A stretch of 64,000 nt of DNA from Micromonospora nigra (lineage in GTDB: Bacteria; Actinomycetota; Actinomycetes; Mycobacteriales; Micromonosporaceae), in contig NZ_FMHT01000003.1 of NCBI RefSeq assembly GCF_900091585.1, positions 1 to 64,000 of the forward strand. Direction: 5' to 3'. Shown one piece after another: positions 8,770-16,703 of the stretch. Below the pieces are notes generated by a model. It ran no database searches, was not told where the DNA came from, and saw only the letters and a list, made by a program, of their open reading frames with translations. Numbering within the stretch: the stretch's first letter is position 1; each line of letters starts with the position of its first letter. A program made the translations under genes and the position numbers.

Positions 8770-9333
8770 TCAGCGGCGGCTGACCAACTCGGCGTAGTCG
8801 GCTGCGGTCAGTGGCTGCGCCGACAGCGCGCCGTCGGCGCGGGGCACGGCCAGCGCCGCCCCGTCGCGCAGGAACGTGACGGCGTCGACGTCGGCTCGGG
8901 CGGTGAGGGTGCACACGATCTGCCCGTACGCCAGGACCTCGTCGCTGCGCCCGGCCTCCGCACCGGCCGGGGCGACGGCGACCCGCGCCAGGCCGCCGCT
9001 GATCTCCACTCCGACGGCGCTGACCGCTCCCGGCAGGGCGCTGGTCAGTCCGTCGTCGCGCTCACTGGCGGTCGGGCCGGCGAGCAGGTCGCGCAGCAGC
9101 GCCCCGGCCGCGGGAACGCTGTCGACCCGGCGCGTCACCGGCACCAGCCGTGCGTCGCGCACCAGGTAGAGGGTCTCGACGACCCGGCCGGTCTCCGGGG
9201 TGGGGGCGGCCGTGGCCGTGTAGGGGAACGGCCCCGGCGGCGGGGTGACCGCGCGGGGAACGTCCTCGGCGGGCACCCCGCAGCCGGCGAGCACCACCGC
9301 CAGCGCCACCACGGCCCCCGCCCGGCGGCTCAC
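8770..9333 (-). CDS. Lipoprotein with GerMN domain (short LpqB-like)
   Basis: A 187-residue predicted lipoprotein. The N-terminal signal ends in the lipobox LAGC with Cys18. Residues 50-160 match the GerMN fold: RVVETLYLVRDARLVPV, then a loop of the AGALLRDLLAGPT type, then GVEISGGLARVAV. GTG at 9333 overlaps the histidine kinase stop as GTGA. The gene order (response regulator, sensor kinase, GerMN lipoprotein) is that of mtrA-mtrB-lpqB, in which LpqB tunes the sensor at the membrane. However, LpqB is about 580 residues and has a beta-propeller, which is absent here. It is likely an accessory modulator of this particular kinase. Confidence 0.85.
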   Translation of the reverse strand: MSRRAGAVVALAVVLAGCGVPAEDVPRAVTPPPGPFPYTATAAPTPETGRVVETLYLVRDARLVPVTRRVDSVPAAGALLRDLLAGPTASERDDGLTSALPGAVSAVGVEISGGLARVAVAPAGAEAGRSDEVLAYGQIVCTLTARADVDAVTFLRDGAALAVPRADGALSAQPLTAADYAELVSRR

Positions 9334-10685
9334 GACAGGCTCCCCGGCAGGGTGACGCGGAACCGGGCGCCGCCGCCGGGCCGGTCGGTCACATCCGCCG
9401 TGCCGCCGTGCGCGGCGGCGTGCTGGGCGACGAGGGCCAGCCCCAGGCCGGTGCCGTCGCCCCCGCCCCGGTAGTTGGCGGCCCGACCTCTGACGAACCG
9501 GTCGAAAATCGCTTCCCGGTCTTCCACGGGCACCCCCGGCCCCTCGTCGTCGACCTCGATGACGCCGGTGCCCCCGTCGTCGGCCAGTCGCACCGCCACC
9601 GGGCCCGCGCCGTACCGTACGGCGTTGTCGAGCAGGTTGGCCAGCACCTGTGCCACCCGACGCCGGTCCACCTGCCAGGTGGGCGGGGCGTCCGGGGCGA
9701 CGACCACCAGGGACTCGGGCAGGTTCCGGTACCGGCACGCCTGGCGGGCCAACGCCGCCACGTCGACCGGAGCCCGCAGCGCCGGCTGGTCGCTGCGGGC
9801 CAGGTCGATCAGGTCGTTGACCAGCTGCTGGAACCGTTCGATCTCGTCGGCGACCAGCCGGGTGGCGGTGGCCGTGCGCTCGTCCTGGTTGTCGCGGCGG
9901 CGGGCCAGGACGCTCGCGGCCGCGGCGAGGGTCTGCAACGGCGAGCGCAGCTCGTGGGCGACGTCGGCGGCGAACCGGCGGTCCCGTTCGATGCGCTGGG
10001 CGAGCTGGTCGACCATCCGGTTGAACGAGGTCGACAGGCGGGCCAGGTCCGGGTCGGTGGTCGGGTCGAGGCGGATGGTGAAGTCACCGGCGGAGATCCG
10101 CTCGGCGGCGTCGGTGACGGCCGTCAGCGGGCGCAGCCCGTTGCGGGTGGCGTACCAGCCCAGGGCCGCGCCGGAGCCACCGATCATGATCGCCACGGCG
10201 GTCAGTGCCAACGCGAGGACACGGAAGGTCTCCTCCAGTTCCCGCAGCGAGGTGATCTCGTAGAAGCTCGCCGAGTCCGACAACGGCACCCCGACCAGCA
10301 CCGCGGGCTGCCCGTCGACGTGCACCCGCTGCACCGCCGGTTCGCCGCCGCTCACCAGTTCCCGCAGCCGGTCGGGGATGGCCGCGGTCAGCCCGACGTC
10401 GGCGGTGCGGGCGTACCAGTCGCCGTCGATCTCGATGACGGCCCGGCGGGCGGTGCCGGTGTCCAGCGAGCGCAGCACCTCCACCACGTCGGGGGTTTCG
10501 GTGTCCAGGCCGGCGCGTACGACGGCGGCGTCGTAGTAGGTGGCCCGCAGGGCCGTGCGTTCCCGCTCGTCGAGCAGGGAACGCCGGGTCAGCTCGTACG
10601 ACACCAGCGCCATCGAGGCGGCCAGCAGCAGCGCTCCGACGGCGAAGGCCGTGGTGACCCGGGCCCGAAGTCCGAGGCGTCTCAT
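9330..10685 (-). CDS. Two-component sensor histidine kinase
   Basis: 451 residues. The first membrane segment is at about residues 10-30, an extracytoplasmic sensor at 31-155, and the second membrane segment at 157-178. A HAMP domain (180-235) leads to the dimerisation helix with phospho-acceptor His244 in DVAHELRSP. The ATPase has the N box (LANLLDNAVRYG), G1 (DDEGPGVP), F box (IFDRFVRG) and G2 (GTGLGLALV), so it is complete. ATG at 10685 overlaps the response regulator stop as ATGA, and its own stop overlaps the lipoprotein start as GTGA. Translation of the three is therefore coupled. The signal is unknown; the lipoprotein and FUSC neighbours point to the envelope. Confidence 0.95.
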   Translation of the reverse strand: MRRLGLRARVTTAFAVGALLLAASMALVSYELTRRSLLDERERTALRATYYDAAVVRAGLDTETPDVVEVLRSLDTGTARRAVIEIDGDWYARTADVGLTAAIPDRLRELVSGGEPAVQRVHVDGQPAVLVGVPLSDSASFYEITSLRELEETFRVLALALTAVAIMIGGSGAALGWYATRNGLRPLTAVTDAAERISAGDFTIRLDPTTDPDLARLSTSFNRMVDQLAQRIERDRRFAADVAHELRSPLQTLAAAASVLARRRDNQDERTATATRLVADEIERFQQLVNDLIDLARSDQPALRAPVDVAALARQACRYRNLPESLVVVAPDAPPTWQVDRRRVAQVLANLLDNAVRYGAGPVAVRLADDGGTGVIEVDDEGPGVPVEDREAIFDRFVRGRAANYRGGGDGTGLGLALVAQHAAAHGGTADVTDRPGGGARFRVTLPGSLS

Positions 10686-11362
10686 CGTTGCAGCTTGTAG
10701 CCGAGTCCCCGGAGGGTGACGAGGTGCTTCGGGTTCGCCGGGTCGGCCTCGATCTTCTGCCGCAGCCGGCCCACGTGGACGTCCACCAGTCGCTCGTCGC
10801 CGGTGTCGTAACCCCAGACGCGGCTGAGCAGCTGCTGGCGCGACAGCACCCGGCCGGCGTGCTCGGCGAGTTCGCACAGCAGCCGGAACTCGGTGCGGGT
10901 GACCGACACCAGCTCCCCGTCGCGGCGCACCTCCCCGGCCTCGGGGCTGACCTCCAGCGCGCCGAACGTCAGGACGGGCACCGGCGCGGCCGGGGCGACG
11001 GTGCGTGCCCGCCGACGCAGCGCCCGCAGGCGTGCGGTCAGTTCCTTGATCGCCACCGGCTTCACCACGTAGTCGTCGGCACCGGCCTCCAGCGCGGCGA
11101 CGATGTCGTGGGTGTCGTCGCGGGCGCTGACCACCACGATCGGCACGTCGTCGTCGCGGCGCAGCTGGCGGATGCACTCGAAGCCGTCCAGGCCGGGCAG
11201 CATCAGGTCGACCAGGACGTAGTCGGCCGGGTCCCGGCGCTGCGACCGCAGCCCCTCCTCGGCGGTGGCCGCACCCCGGGCGTCGTACCCCTCGTCCTCC
11301 AGGGCGAGCAGCAGCGCCAACCGGATGCGGTCGTCGTCCTCGATCACCAGTACGGCCGTCAT
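10682..11362 (-). CDS. OmpR/PhoB-family response regulator
   Basis: 226 residues. The receiver domain (1-120) has the acidic pocket at IEDDD, the phospho-acceptor Asp52 in VDLMLPG, the conserved Ser/Thr region in VVVSARD and Lys in YVVKPV. The C-terminal winged helix (about 130-226) contains TRTEFRLLCELAEHAGRVLSR and the wing DVHVGRLRQKIE. ATG at 11362 is the first start consistent with the domain. It is the first gene of the regulator-kinase-lipoprotein operon. Just upstream on the minus strand lies an A+T-richer stretch at 11418-11440, with two TGTCA-like half-sites (GTCAC and GTCAT), a possible promoter region. Confidence 0.95.
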   Translation of the reverse strand: MTAVLVIEDDDRIRLALLLALEDEGYDARGAATAEEGLRSQRRDPADYVLVDLMLPGLDGFECIRQLRRDDDVPIVVVSARDDTHDIVAALEAGADDYVVKPVAIKELTARLRALRRRARTVAPAAPVPVLTFGALEVSPEAGEVRRDGELVSVTRTEFRLLCELAEHAGRVLSRQQLLSRVWGYDTGDERLVDVHVGRLRQKIEADPANPKHLVTLRGLGYKLQR

Positions 11363-11515
11363 ACCCGCATCATCCCCAAGGCCGGTCCGGGCGGCCAACC
11401 ACGCCGACGGTACCGGGTATTTGTCACTGAACTGTCATACGTCCGCGCGGTGGCCGCCAAGGCTGCTCGGCAGGGTGGGTCCGACCGTTGACGCGACCAG
11501 GAGGGGGTCACCGAC

Positions 11516-11911
11516 GTGACCGCACCACCACGCCCCGAGTGCACGGTGCCGCTGGTCGAGGTGTGCATCACCGAGTTCGACCTGGCCTGCCTGCCGGAGA
11601 CCGGCGCGGTCTTCGACCGGCTGCTCGCCCTGCATCCCGGCCAGGTGGTGGTGGATCTGTCCGGCTGCCGACACATCGACGCCGCCGCGATCGGCATGCT
11701 GCTCGACGTGCACCGTCGTCTCGTGCGCGTCGGTGGTGTCCTGGCCGTGCGCAACCCCAACCCACGCATCGCGCGGATCCTGCAGACCGCCCGACTCGAC
11801 CAGGTCCTGCCGGTGCGCACCGAGCCGGCCGGCCCGCCGGCCGCCCCCGGCCCGGTCACGCCGCGCCCCGCCGCCGTGTACGGCCGGGCGGCGGTCAGCA
11901 CCGGCGGCTGA
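11516..11911 (+). CDS. STAS-domain protein (anti-sigma factor antagonist-like) without phospho-serine
   Basis: 131 residues. The STAS core (about 12-100) contains VVVDLSGCRHIDAAAIGML and ends in ARLDQVLPV, the pattern of SpoIIAA/RsbV. In the classic proteins the sequence is D-S-S-G, and its second serine is phosphorylated by the partner kinase; here it reads D-A-A-A, so the switch residue is missing. The C-terminal 30 residues are Pro/Ala-rich. GTG at 11516 has a strong ribosome site (AGGAGGGGG). A membrane protein follows by 16 bp and a second STAS protein further on, probably as one transcript. It may be a constitutive or differently controlled antagonist. Confidence 0.85.
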   Translation: MTAPPRPECTVPLVEVCITEFDLACLPETGAVFDRLLALHPGQVVVDLSGCRHIDAAAIGMLLDVHRRLVRVGGVLAVRNPNPRIARILQTARLDQVLPVRTEPAGPPAAPGPVTPRPAAVYGRAAVSTGG

Positions 11912-11927
11912 CGGCGGGAGGAGGAGC

Positions 11928-12197
11928 ATGACCCTGGCAGGAATCGTCACCGCGCTCGTCATCGGTCTCGTCGTCGGCGCGCTCGGTCGACTCGTGCTCA
12001 CCGGTCGGGCCCGCGTCCCGCTCTGGCTCACCCTGACCATCGGAGGTGTCGCCGCCCTGCTCGGCGCCATCACAGCGCGTCTCGCCGGGGTCGACGGGCT
12101 GACCCTGCGGGGGATGATCGTCCAGGTCACCTTCGCCGGCACGGCCGTCGCGCTGGTCGTTGCCACCACCGGTCGGGAACGCTCCGGCTCCGTCTGA
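11928..12197 (+). CDS. GlsB/YeaQ/YmgE-type small membrane protein
   Basis: 89 residues with three hydrophobic segments (about 3-22, 31-50 and 63-82) separated by short polar loops. GIVTALVIGLVVGALGRLVL resembles the start of transglycosylase-associated (PF04226) proteins, although that family's usual GA-rich loops are only partly kept. These are small inner-membrane proteins, often induced in stationary phase or general stress, with no known enzymatic activity. ATG at 11928 has GGAGGAGG just upstream. It lies between two STAS genes on the same strand, which fits a stress-related unit. The family match is moderate. Confidence 0.6.
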   Translation: MTLAGIVTALVIGLVVGALGRLVLTGRARVPLWLTLTIGGVAALLGAITARLAGVDGLTLRGMIVQVTFAGTAVALVVATTGRERSGSV

Positions 12198-12282
12198 CCC
12201 GTCCGAGCCCGGCGCGGGCCACGCCCGCCGCCACCGCCCAGGTCCCGACCCACCGGTCCCGGCACCGGAGAGGAACAGCAGG

Positions 12283-12906
12283 ATGACCGTCGTACCGGAC
12301 GACAACCTGATGACGTTGATCTGTGACAGCTGCGGCGAGACCACCACCAGCACCGCGTGCGTACTGCCGGACGCGGAGGTCGTCTGGACCCTGGTCTCCG
12401 AACACGGCTGGAGCGGATCGCCGTTCGCCACCGGCCCGCACCGCTGCCCCCGGTGCAGCCTGCTGCCGATCGGCGCACGGCTGACCGATGCCGGCCCGCA
12501 GGCGGACGGCGGCGGGCTCCTCGCCGTCGACCACGTCGACGACGTGGCCGTCCTCGCTGCCGCCGGGCACGTCGCCCCGGACACGGGCGAGGCGCTGCGG
12601 GCCGCGCTGGACGACGTGGTCGAGGTCGCCGGCACCATCGTGGTCGACCTGTCCCAGGTGCAGGTGATCGATCCGGTCGGGCTGGGAATGCTGGTCCGCG
12701 CCCACCGCGACGCCCGCGAGCGCGGCGCGGGACTGTGCCTCGCCGCCCCGTCGCGGTTCGTCCGCACCGTCCTGCACACCATGAAGCTCGACGGCGTCTT
12801 CCCCACCTACGACAGCCTCGACGAGGCCCTCGCCGACCTCGGTCCGGCGAGCCCGCACCGCACCGTGCCGCAGGCCCGCCAGCCGGCCGCCAGCGTCCCG
12901 GTCTGA
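12283..12906 (+). CDS. STAS-domain protein with N-terminal zinc-ribbon-like segment
   Basis: 207 residues. Residues 10-60 carry two CxxC pairs (ICDSCGE and HRCPRCS) about 40 residues apart, as expected for a small structural metal site. The STAS domain (about 80-190) contains IVVDLSQVQVIDPVGLGMLV and ends MKLDGVFPTYDSLDEAL. The phospho-acceptor position of SpoIIAA (second Ser of DSSG) is replaced (D-P-V-G), as in the other STAS protein of this locus. ATG at 12283 follows GGAGAGGAAC. It is probably co-transcribed with the preceding two genes. It could be a redox- or metal-sensing anti-sigma antagonist; that is inference. Confidence 0.82.
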   Translation: MTVVPDDNLMTLICDSCGETTTSTACVLPDAEVVWTLVSEHGWSGSPFATGPHRCPRCSLLPIGARLTDAGPQADGGGLLAVDHVDDVAVLAAAGHVAPDTGEALRAALDDVVEVAGTIVVDLSQVQVIDPVGLGMLVRAHRDARERGAGLCLAAPSRFVRTVLHTMKLDGVFPTYDSLDEALADLGPASPHRTVPQARQPAASVPV

Positions 12907-13005
12907 CCACACCGCCCTCCCCCGGAGCCGCGCCCGTCCCCCGAGCGGCTCCGCCGACCCGCACGCCCTGGCCGGTGGCACCCCGGCCGGGGCGTGCGGG
13001 TCGGC

Positions 13006-13262
13006 TCACCCGACCGGGTCCCGCACCCCCGCCCGGCGGCGGAGCAGGTGTTCGCGTGCCACGTCGTTGGTGGTCAGCGCGAGCGCCGCGTCGTACGCGG
13101 CACCCGCCTCGGCGGCCCGGCCCGCCCGGGTCAGCAGTTCGGCGCGTACGACGTGGTACGGCTGGTAGCCGGGAGGGTGAGCAGGTGGTCGTAGGGCGAA
13201 CGGCCCGTCGGTGGTCAGCACCGTGCCGTCGTCACCGACACGACGGTGGCGGTCTCCGGCGG
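13006..13262 (-). pseudogene. Remnant: YCII (DGPF) segment joined to the C-terminus of a DUF6596-type ECF sigma factor
   Basis: Read on the minus strand, RVGDDGTVLTTDGPF matches the DGPF stretch of YCII-related proteins. It is followed directly by GYQPYHVVRAELLTRAGRAAEAGAAY, the tetratricopeptide-like tail of DUF6596 (ECF42-type) sigma factors, and the frame ends at 13006. The whole sigma2/sigma4 core and the C-terminal part of YCII are missing, so this is a deletion junction. In intact genomes a YCII/DGPF gene lies directly upstream of such sigma genes, which agrees with the order here. Confidence 0.75.
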
Positions 13263-13337
13263 TCAGAGTCCGCCGGCGAACACCCCGGCGCCCGCGTCCT
13301 GCAGGCGCGTGTCGAACGCCTCGACCGTCATCGTCAT
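13263..13337 (-). pseudogene. Remnant: N-terminally truncated YCII-related protein
   Basis: The frame MTMTVEAFDTRLQDAGAGVFAGGL is the middle of a YCII/DGPF protein (usually preceded by about 40 more residues). It stops with TGA at 13263, where the family normally continues HPxSTATVV. That continuation is visible in another frame (PPETATVVS), and the DGPF part in a third. A frameshift and a loss of the N-terminus are thus both present. Confidence 0.7.
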
Positions 13338-13344
13338 GCCTCCA

Positions 13345-13521
13345 CGGTGCCGAACGCAGGCTCACCGGCGCTGTCGTAGGTCACCATCACCCGACCGGAT
13401 CGTCGAAGTGCGGTGGCAGCCAACCACCCGGGTCGAACCCGCCGCTACGGTCCTCGTCCGGGGCGCCGGGCCCCTGCACGACGCCGTCCAGGGTCAGGAA
13501 CGTGGTGAGCGTGAGTCGCAC
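13345..13521 (-). pseudogene. Remnant: DHFR/RibD-C family protein with internal deletion
   Basis: GTG at 13521 with an excellent ribosome site (GGGAGG) begins [19 protein letters not shown] and [13 protein letters not shown], the N-terminus of the small dihydrofolate-reductase-like family (normally about 190 residues). After 44 codons the frame ends at 13387. The next bases, in another frame, encode TYDSAGEPAFGTVEA, which resembles the normal C-terminus of that family. About 130 codons have therefore been lost internally. It is the first of three collapsed genes in a row. Confidence 0.75.
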
Positions 13522-13625
13522 GTGGTGCCTCCCTCGGTAGCCGGTCTCGTGCCGCCTCTCACCATGTCCACGGCGCCGCCGCCTCCGGATTCGACACCAC
13601 GACCGGTCCGGTACTGTGATCCAGG

Positions 13626-14459
13626 TCACTCCGCTGTCGGCTCGTCCTGCCGTGACCCGGCCGAACCGGCGGAGACGCCCACCGGCAGGGGGCGGTACGC
13701 CTCGGCGGGCGCGATCGTGGCGTCGGCGGTGACCGCCAGGGCACCCACCGACGGGTAGAGGGCCGTCACGAGGTCGGTGGTGACCACCTCGGCGGGCGGC
13801 CCGTCGGCGACGAGCCGCCCGGCACGACCCAGCGCCACCGCCCGGTCGCAGAACCACCGCACGTGGTTGGGCTCGTGGGTGCACACCAGCACCGCCCGAC
13901 CCGACCGGGCCAGCTCACGGACGGTGCGCCACACCCACATCTGGTTGCCGAAGTCGAGGCTGGCGGTGGGCTCGTCCAGCAGCAGCACGCCGCAGTCCTG
14001 CGCCAGGGCGCGGGCGATCAGCACGAGCTGGCGCTGGCCGCCGCTGAGGGTGTGGTAGAGCCGGTCCCGCTGGTCGGCCAGGCCGACCTGGTCGAGCACC
14101 CCCGCGCAGAAGGCCACGTCGGCCGGGCGGGGCCCGAACACCCCACCCAGGTGCGGGGTACGCCCCATCAGCACCATGTCCAGGACGGTGAACGGGAACG
14201 GATTGCTGTGCTGCTGCGGCACGTACGACACCTTGCGGGCGACCTCGGCGGGCCTCAGCCGCCCCAGGTCGACACCGTCGAGAGTGACCGTCCCGCCGTG
14301 GCGCAGGTGCCCGAGCAGGCACCGGTACAGCGTGGACTTCCCGCTGCCGTTGGGGCCGAACAGGGCGCAGAGTTCGCCCGGGCGAAGATCCAGGTCGACG
14401 CCGTCGAGCACCCGGTGCTCGCCGTAGGCGAAGGTCAGGTTGCGTACCGACAGGGTCAC
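13626..14459 (-). CDS. ABC transporter ATP-binding protein, siderophore/cobalamin type (FecE/BtuD-like)
   Basis: 277 residues. Walker A is GPNGSGKST (about 35-43), the Q loop lies in SYVPQQ, the signature is LSGGQRQL, Walker B is VLLLDEP, and the switch histidine lies in VCTHEPNH, so it is a complete ATPase. It would energise uptake of a metal chelate together with the FecCD permease just upstream. GTG at 14459 overlaps the permease stop as GTGA. It is the last gene of a nine-gene minus-strand operon (24749 to 13626) containing biosynthesis, export and import functions. The C-terminal 30 residues are low-complexity. Confidence 0.93.
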   Translation of the reverse strand: MTLSVRNLTFAYGEHRVLDGVDLDLRPGELCALFGPNGSGKSTLYRCLLGHLRHGGTVTLDGVDLGRLRPAEVARKVSYVPQQHSNPFPFTVLDMVLMGRTPHLGGVFGPRPADVAFCAGVLDQVGLADQRDRLYHTLSGGQRQLVLIARALAQDCGVLLLDEPTASLDFGNQMWVWRTVRELARSGRAVLVCTHEPNHVRWFCDRAVALGRAGRLVADGPPAEVVTTDLVTALYPSVGALAVTADATIAPAEAYRPLPVGVSAGSAGSRQDEPTAE

Positions 14460-15556
14460 GACTGCGCTCCCAGGAAGGTGGACCGGGTGCGCAGCAGGTA
14501 GACGAGGTACGGCGCCCCCAGGATGGAGGTGATGATGCTGATCGGTACCTCGCCGGAGTGAATCGTGCGGGCCAGAACGTCGCAGACCATCACGAACACC
14601 GCGCCGAGGGTGGCCGACAGCGGGACGACGAACCGGTGGTCGGGCCCGACGAGCAGCCGCGCGGCGTGCGGGATGAGCAGGCCGACCCAGGCGATGATGC
14701 CGGAGACCGACACGGCCAGCGCCGTCAGCGCGGTGGCCAGCACGATCACCTTCCGGCGCAACGGCTCGGGGTCGACGCCGAGCGACCGGGCCTCGTCGTC
14801 GCCGAGGCTGAGGATGTTCAGCCCCCACCCCGCGCGCCACAACAGGGCGCAGCCGACCAGGGTGGCCGGCAGGACCACGGCGACGTCGCCCCAGGTGGCC
14901 CGGTAGAAGCCGCCCATGATCCAGAAGACGAGGCGGCGGAGTTGCTCGTCGGTGCCGACGTACTGGAACAGCGAGAAGAGGGCGGAGAAGAACGAGCCGA
15001 CCACCACCCCGGCGAGGATCAGGGTCACGGTCGGACGTTCCCCGCGCACCCGGGACAGGGAGTAGGTGAGCCAGACGGCCAGCATGCCGAACACGAAGGC
15101 CATCACCTGCAACGACAACGGCAGATCGACCATGACCGACAGACCCGCGCCGAAGGCGGCCCCGGCGGACACGCCGAGGATGAACGGCTCGACCAGCGGG
15201 TTTCGGAAGGTGCCCTGGTAGGCGGCGCCGCTGCACGCCAACGCCGCGCCGACCGCACCGGCCAGCAGCACCCGGGTCAGCCGCAGGTCCCACACGACGG
15301 CCTCGTTGAGGGTGCCGCTGCCGTCGCTGAGGCCGGCCTTCGCGGCGAGCACCGCGAACACGTCGCCGACGGGGATGACGTACGCGCCGACCATCACGGA
15401 GATCACCGCGACGACAACGACTCCGACGGCGGTCACGGCGAGCAGGACGATCCGGGGCCGGTTGCCGCGCGGGGCCGCGACGGCGGGCAGAGAGCCGGGG
15501 CCCTCCCCCCGGGCCGGCGTGCCGGCCGGGGGGAGGGTGCGGGACGGAGACGTCAC
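14456..15556 (-). CDS. FecCD-family iron-chelate ABC permease
   Basis: 366 residues. After a Pro/Gly/Arg-rich cytoplasmic leader of about 37 residues, eight to ten hydrophobic segments follow. They include the family hallmarks GAALACSGAAYQGTFRNPL, PFILGVSAGAAFGAG and the C-terminal FIGLxxPHxxR-like WVGLLIPHAARLLVG. FecCD permeases form homodimers or heterodimers that pass siderophores, haem or cobalamin. Only one permease gene is present, so a homodimer is likely. GTG at 15556 overlaps the binding-protein stop (AAGTGACG). It shares its operon with biosynthetic genes, which implies uptake of the compound made by the same operon. Confidence 0.93.
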   Translation of the reverse strand: MTSPSRTLPPAGTPARGEGPGSLPAVAAPRGNRPRIVLLAVTAVGVVVVAVISVMVGAYVIPVGDVFAVLAAKAGLSDGSGTLNEAVVWDLRLTRVLLAGAVGAALACSGAAYQGTFRNPLVEPFILGVSAGAAFGAGLSVMVDLPLSLQVMAFVFGMLAVWLTYSLSRVRGERPTVTLILAGVVVGSFFSALFSLFQYVGTDEQLRRLVFWIMGGFYRATWGDVAVVLPATLVGCALLWRAGWGLNILSLGDDEARSLGVDPEPLRRKVIVLATALTALAVSVSGIIAWVGLLIPHAARLLVGPDHRFVVPLSATLGAVFVMVCDVLARTIHSGEVPISIITSILGAPYLVYLLRTRSTFLGAQS

Positions 15557-16686
15557 TTGACCTCCAGGTCGCCGACGTACTTCTGCGCCTCGATGGCCGC
15601 GGTGGCCTGCGCCTCGTCCAGGCCGTAGACGTCGCGGTAGAAGGTGACCTCCTCGGCGTCGACGTCGACGTCGGCGAACCTGTCCGGGTAGGCCAGCTTG
15701 GCGATCTTCAGCAGGGCGATCGGGGTCTCGATGGTGGCCCGCCACTCGTCGTAGCCGAGGGCCACCAGCCGCTTGTCCCTGACCGCCCGCAGTTCGGCGA
15801 GGTTGGCCCAGTTAAGGCCGGCGTGCTTCCCGCCGTAGATCAGGGACAGGTCGAGGTAGCCCTCGTGCCCGGCGACGACCATGGCGTCGGGGTCGAGGGC
15901 GAGCAGCTTCTCCTCGGAGACGGTCACGAAGGTGCCGTCGCCGGCCACGTTGCGGGCGCGGACGATCTCGGTGAGCAGGTACGACTGGATGCTCTTCGTC
16001 CCCATCACGTTGTTGATCGTGGCGAAGTACGCCACCGGGGTGCGTTCCGCCTCGGGGATGTCCTTCGTCCGCTCGGTGACCCGCGCCAGGCCGGCGTCCA
16101 GCCGCGCGACGAGCTTTGCCGCCTCGGCCTGCTTGCCGAAGACCTGGCCGGTGATGGTGATGTACTCCCACGCCCTGCGGATGTCGGGCTGGTCGAAGTT
16201 GGACGGCGAGATGAGCACCACGACCGGCAGGCCGAGCGACTCGATCTTGTCGATGACCTCCTGGTGCATCGCGCGGTTCTCCTGGGTGGCGACCCAGGCC
16301 TCCATGAACACCACGTCGGGCTGGAGGGCGAGCATGCGCTCGTAGTTGACGCCGCTCCACGGCGAGCCGAGGGCCTCGACCTTGTCGATGTCGGGGGCGA
16401 GCTTGGCGCGGTAGCCCATCTTCTTCGTGGCCGTGTCGACACCGACCAGCCGGTCGGAGATGCCGAAGATCCGCATCGACTTGGTGATCAGGCCCTCCCA
16501 CTCCAGCACCACCACCCGCTTCGGGTCGGCGGGCACCTGCACGGTGCGGCCCCAGTGGTCGGTGACGGCGACGGGCGGGGCGGCGGGCTCGGCGGCGGAT
16601 CCGGCGGTGTCACCGGCACAGGCGGCCAGGGTCAGGGTCAGCGCCGCGGCCATCGAGCCCGCCAGACGGCGAAGGGTGTTTCTCAT
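15553..16686 (-). CDS. Metal-chelate ABC substrate-binding lipoprotein (FepB/FhuD type)
   Basis: 377 residues. Signal peptide with lipobox LAAC, Cys23. The two-lobed cluster-A-II binding protein follows: TDHWGRTVQVPADPKRVVVLEWEG in lobe 1 and PDVVFMEAW before the linking helix, with the second lobe from about residue 190. It captures the ferric or other metal complex outside the membrane and delivers it to the FecCD permease. ATG at 16686 has GAAAGG upstream and begins at a proper signal peptide; an in-frame ATG at 16704 would add six residues. It follows the MFS exporter gene by 17 bp. The ligand should be the product of this operon, which is unidentified. Confidence 0.92.
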   Translation of the reverse strand: MRNTLRRLAGSMAAALTLTLAACAGDTAGSAAEPAAPPVAVTDHWGRTVQVPADPKRVVVLEWEGLITKSMRIFGISDRLVGVDTATKKMGYRAKLAPDIDKVEALGSPWSGVNYERMLALQPDVVFMEAWVATQENRAMHQEVIDKIESLGLPVVVLISPSNFDQPDIRRAWEYITITGQVFGKQAEAAKLVARLDAGLARVTERTKDIPEAERTPVAYFATINNVMGTKSIQSYLLTEIVRARNVAGDGTFVTVSEEKLLALDPDAMVVAGHEGYLDLSLIYGGKHAGLNWANLAELRAVRDKRLVALGYDEWRATIETPIALLKIAKLAYPDRFADVDVDAEEVTFYRDVYGLDEAQATAAIEAQKYVGDLEVK

Positions 16687-16703
16687 CGGTACCTTTCGGG
16701 TCA

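Noticed and set aside
13626..15293. A permease-ATPase fusion protein from a 555-codon frame
   Set aside because: The first half is off-frame relative to the FecCD gene. The ATPase starts at GTG 14459, overlapping the permease stop.
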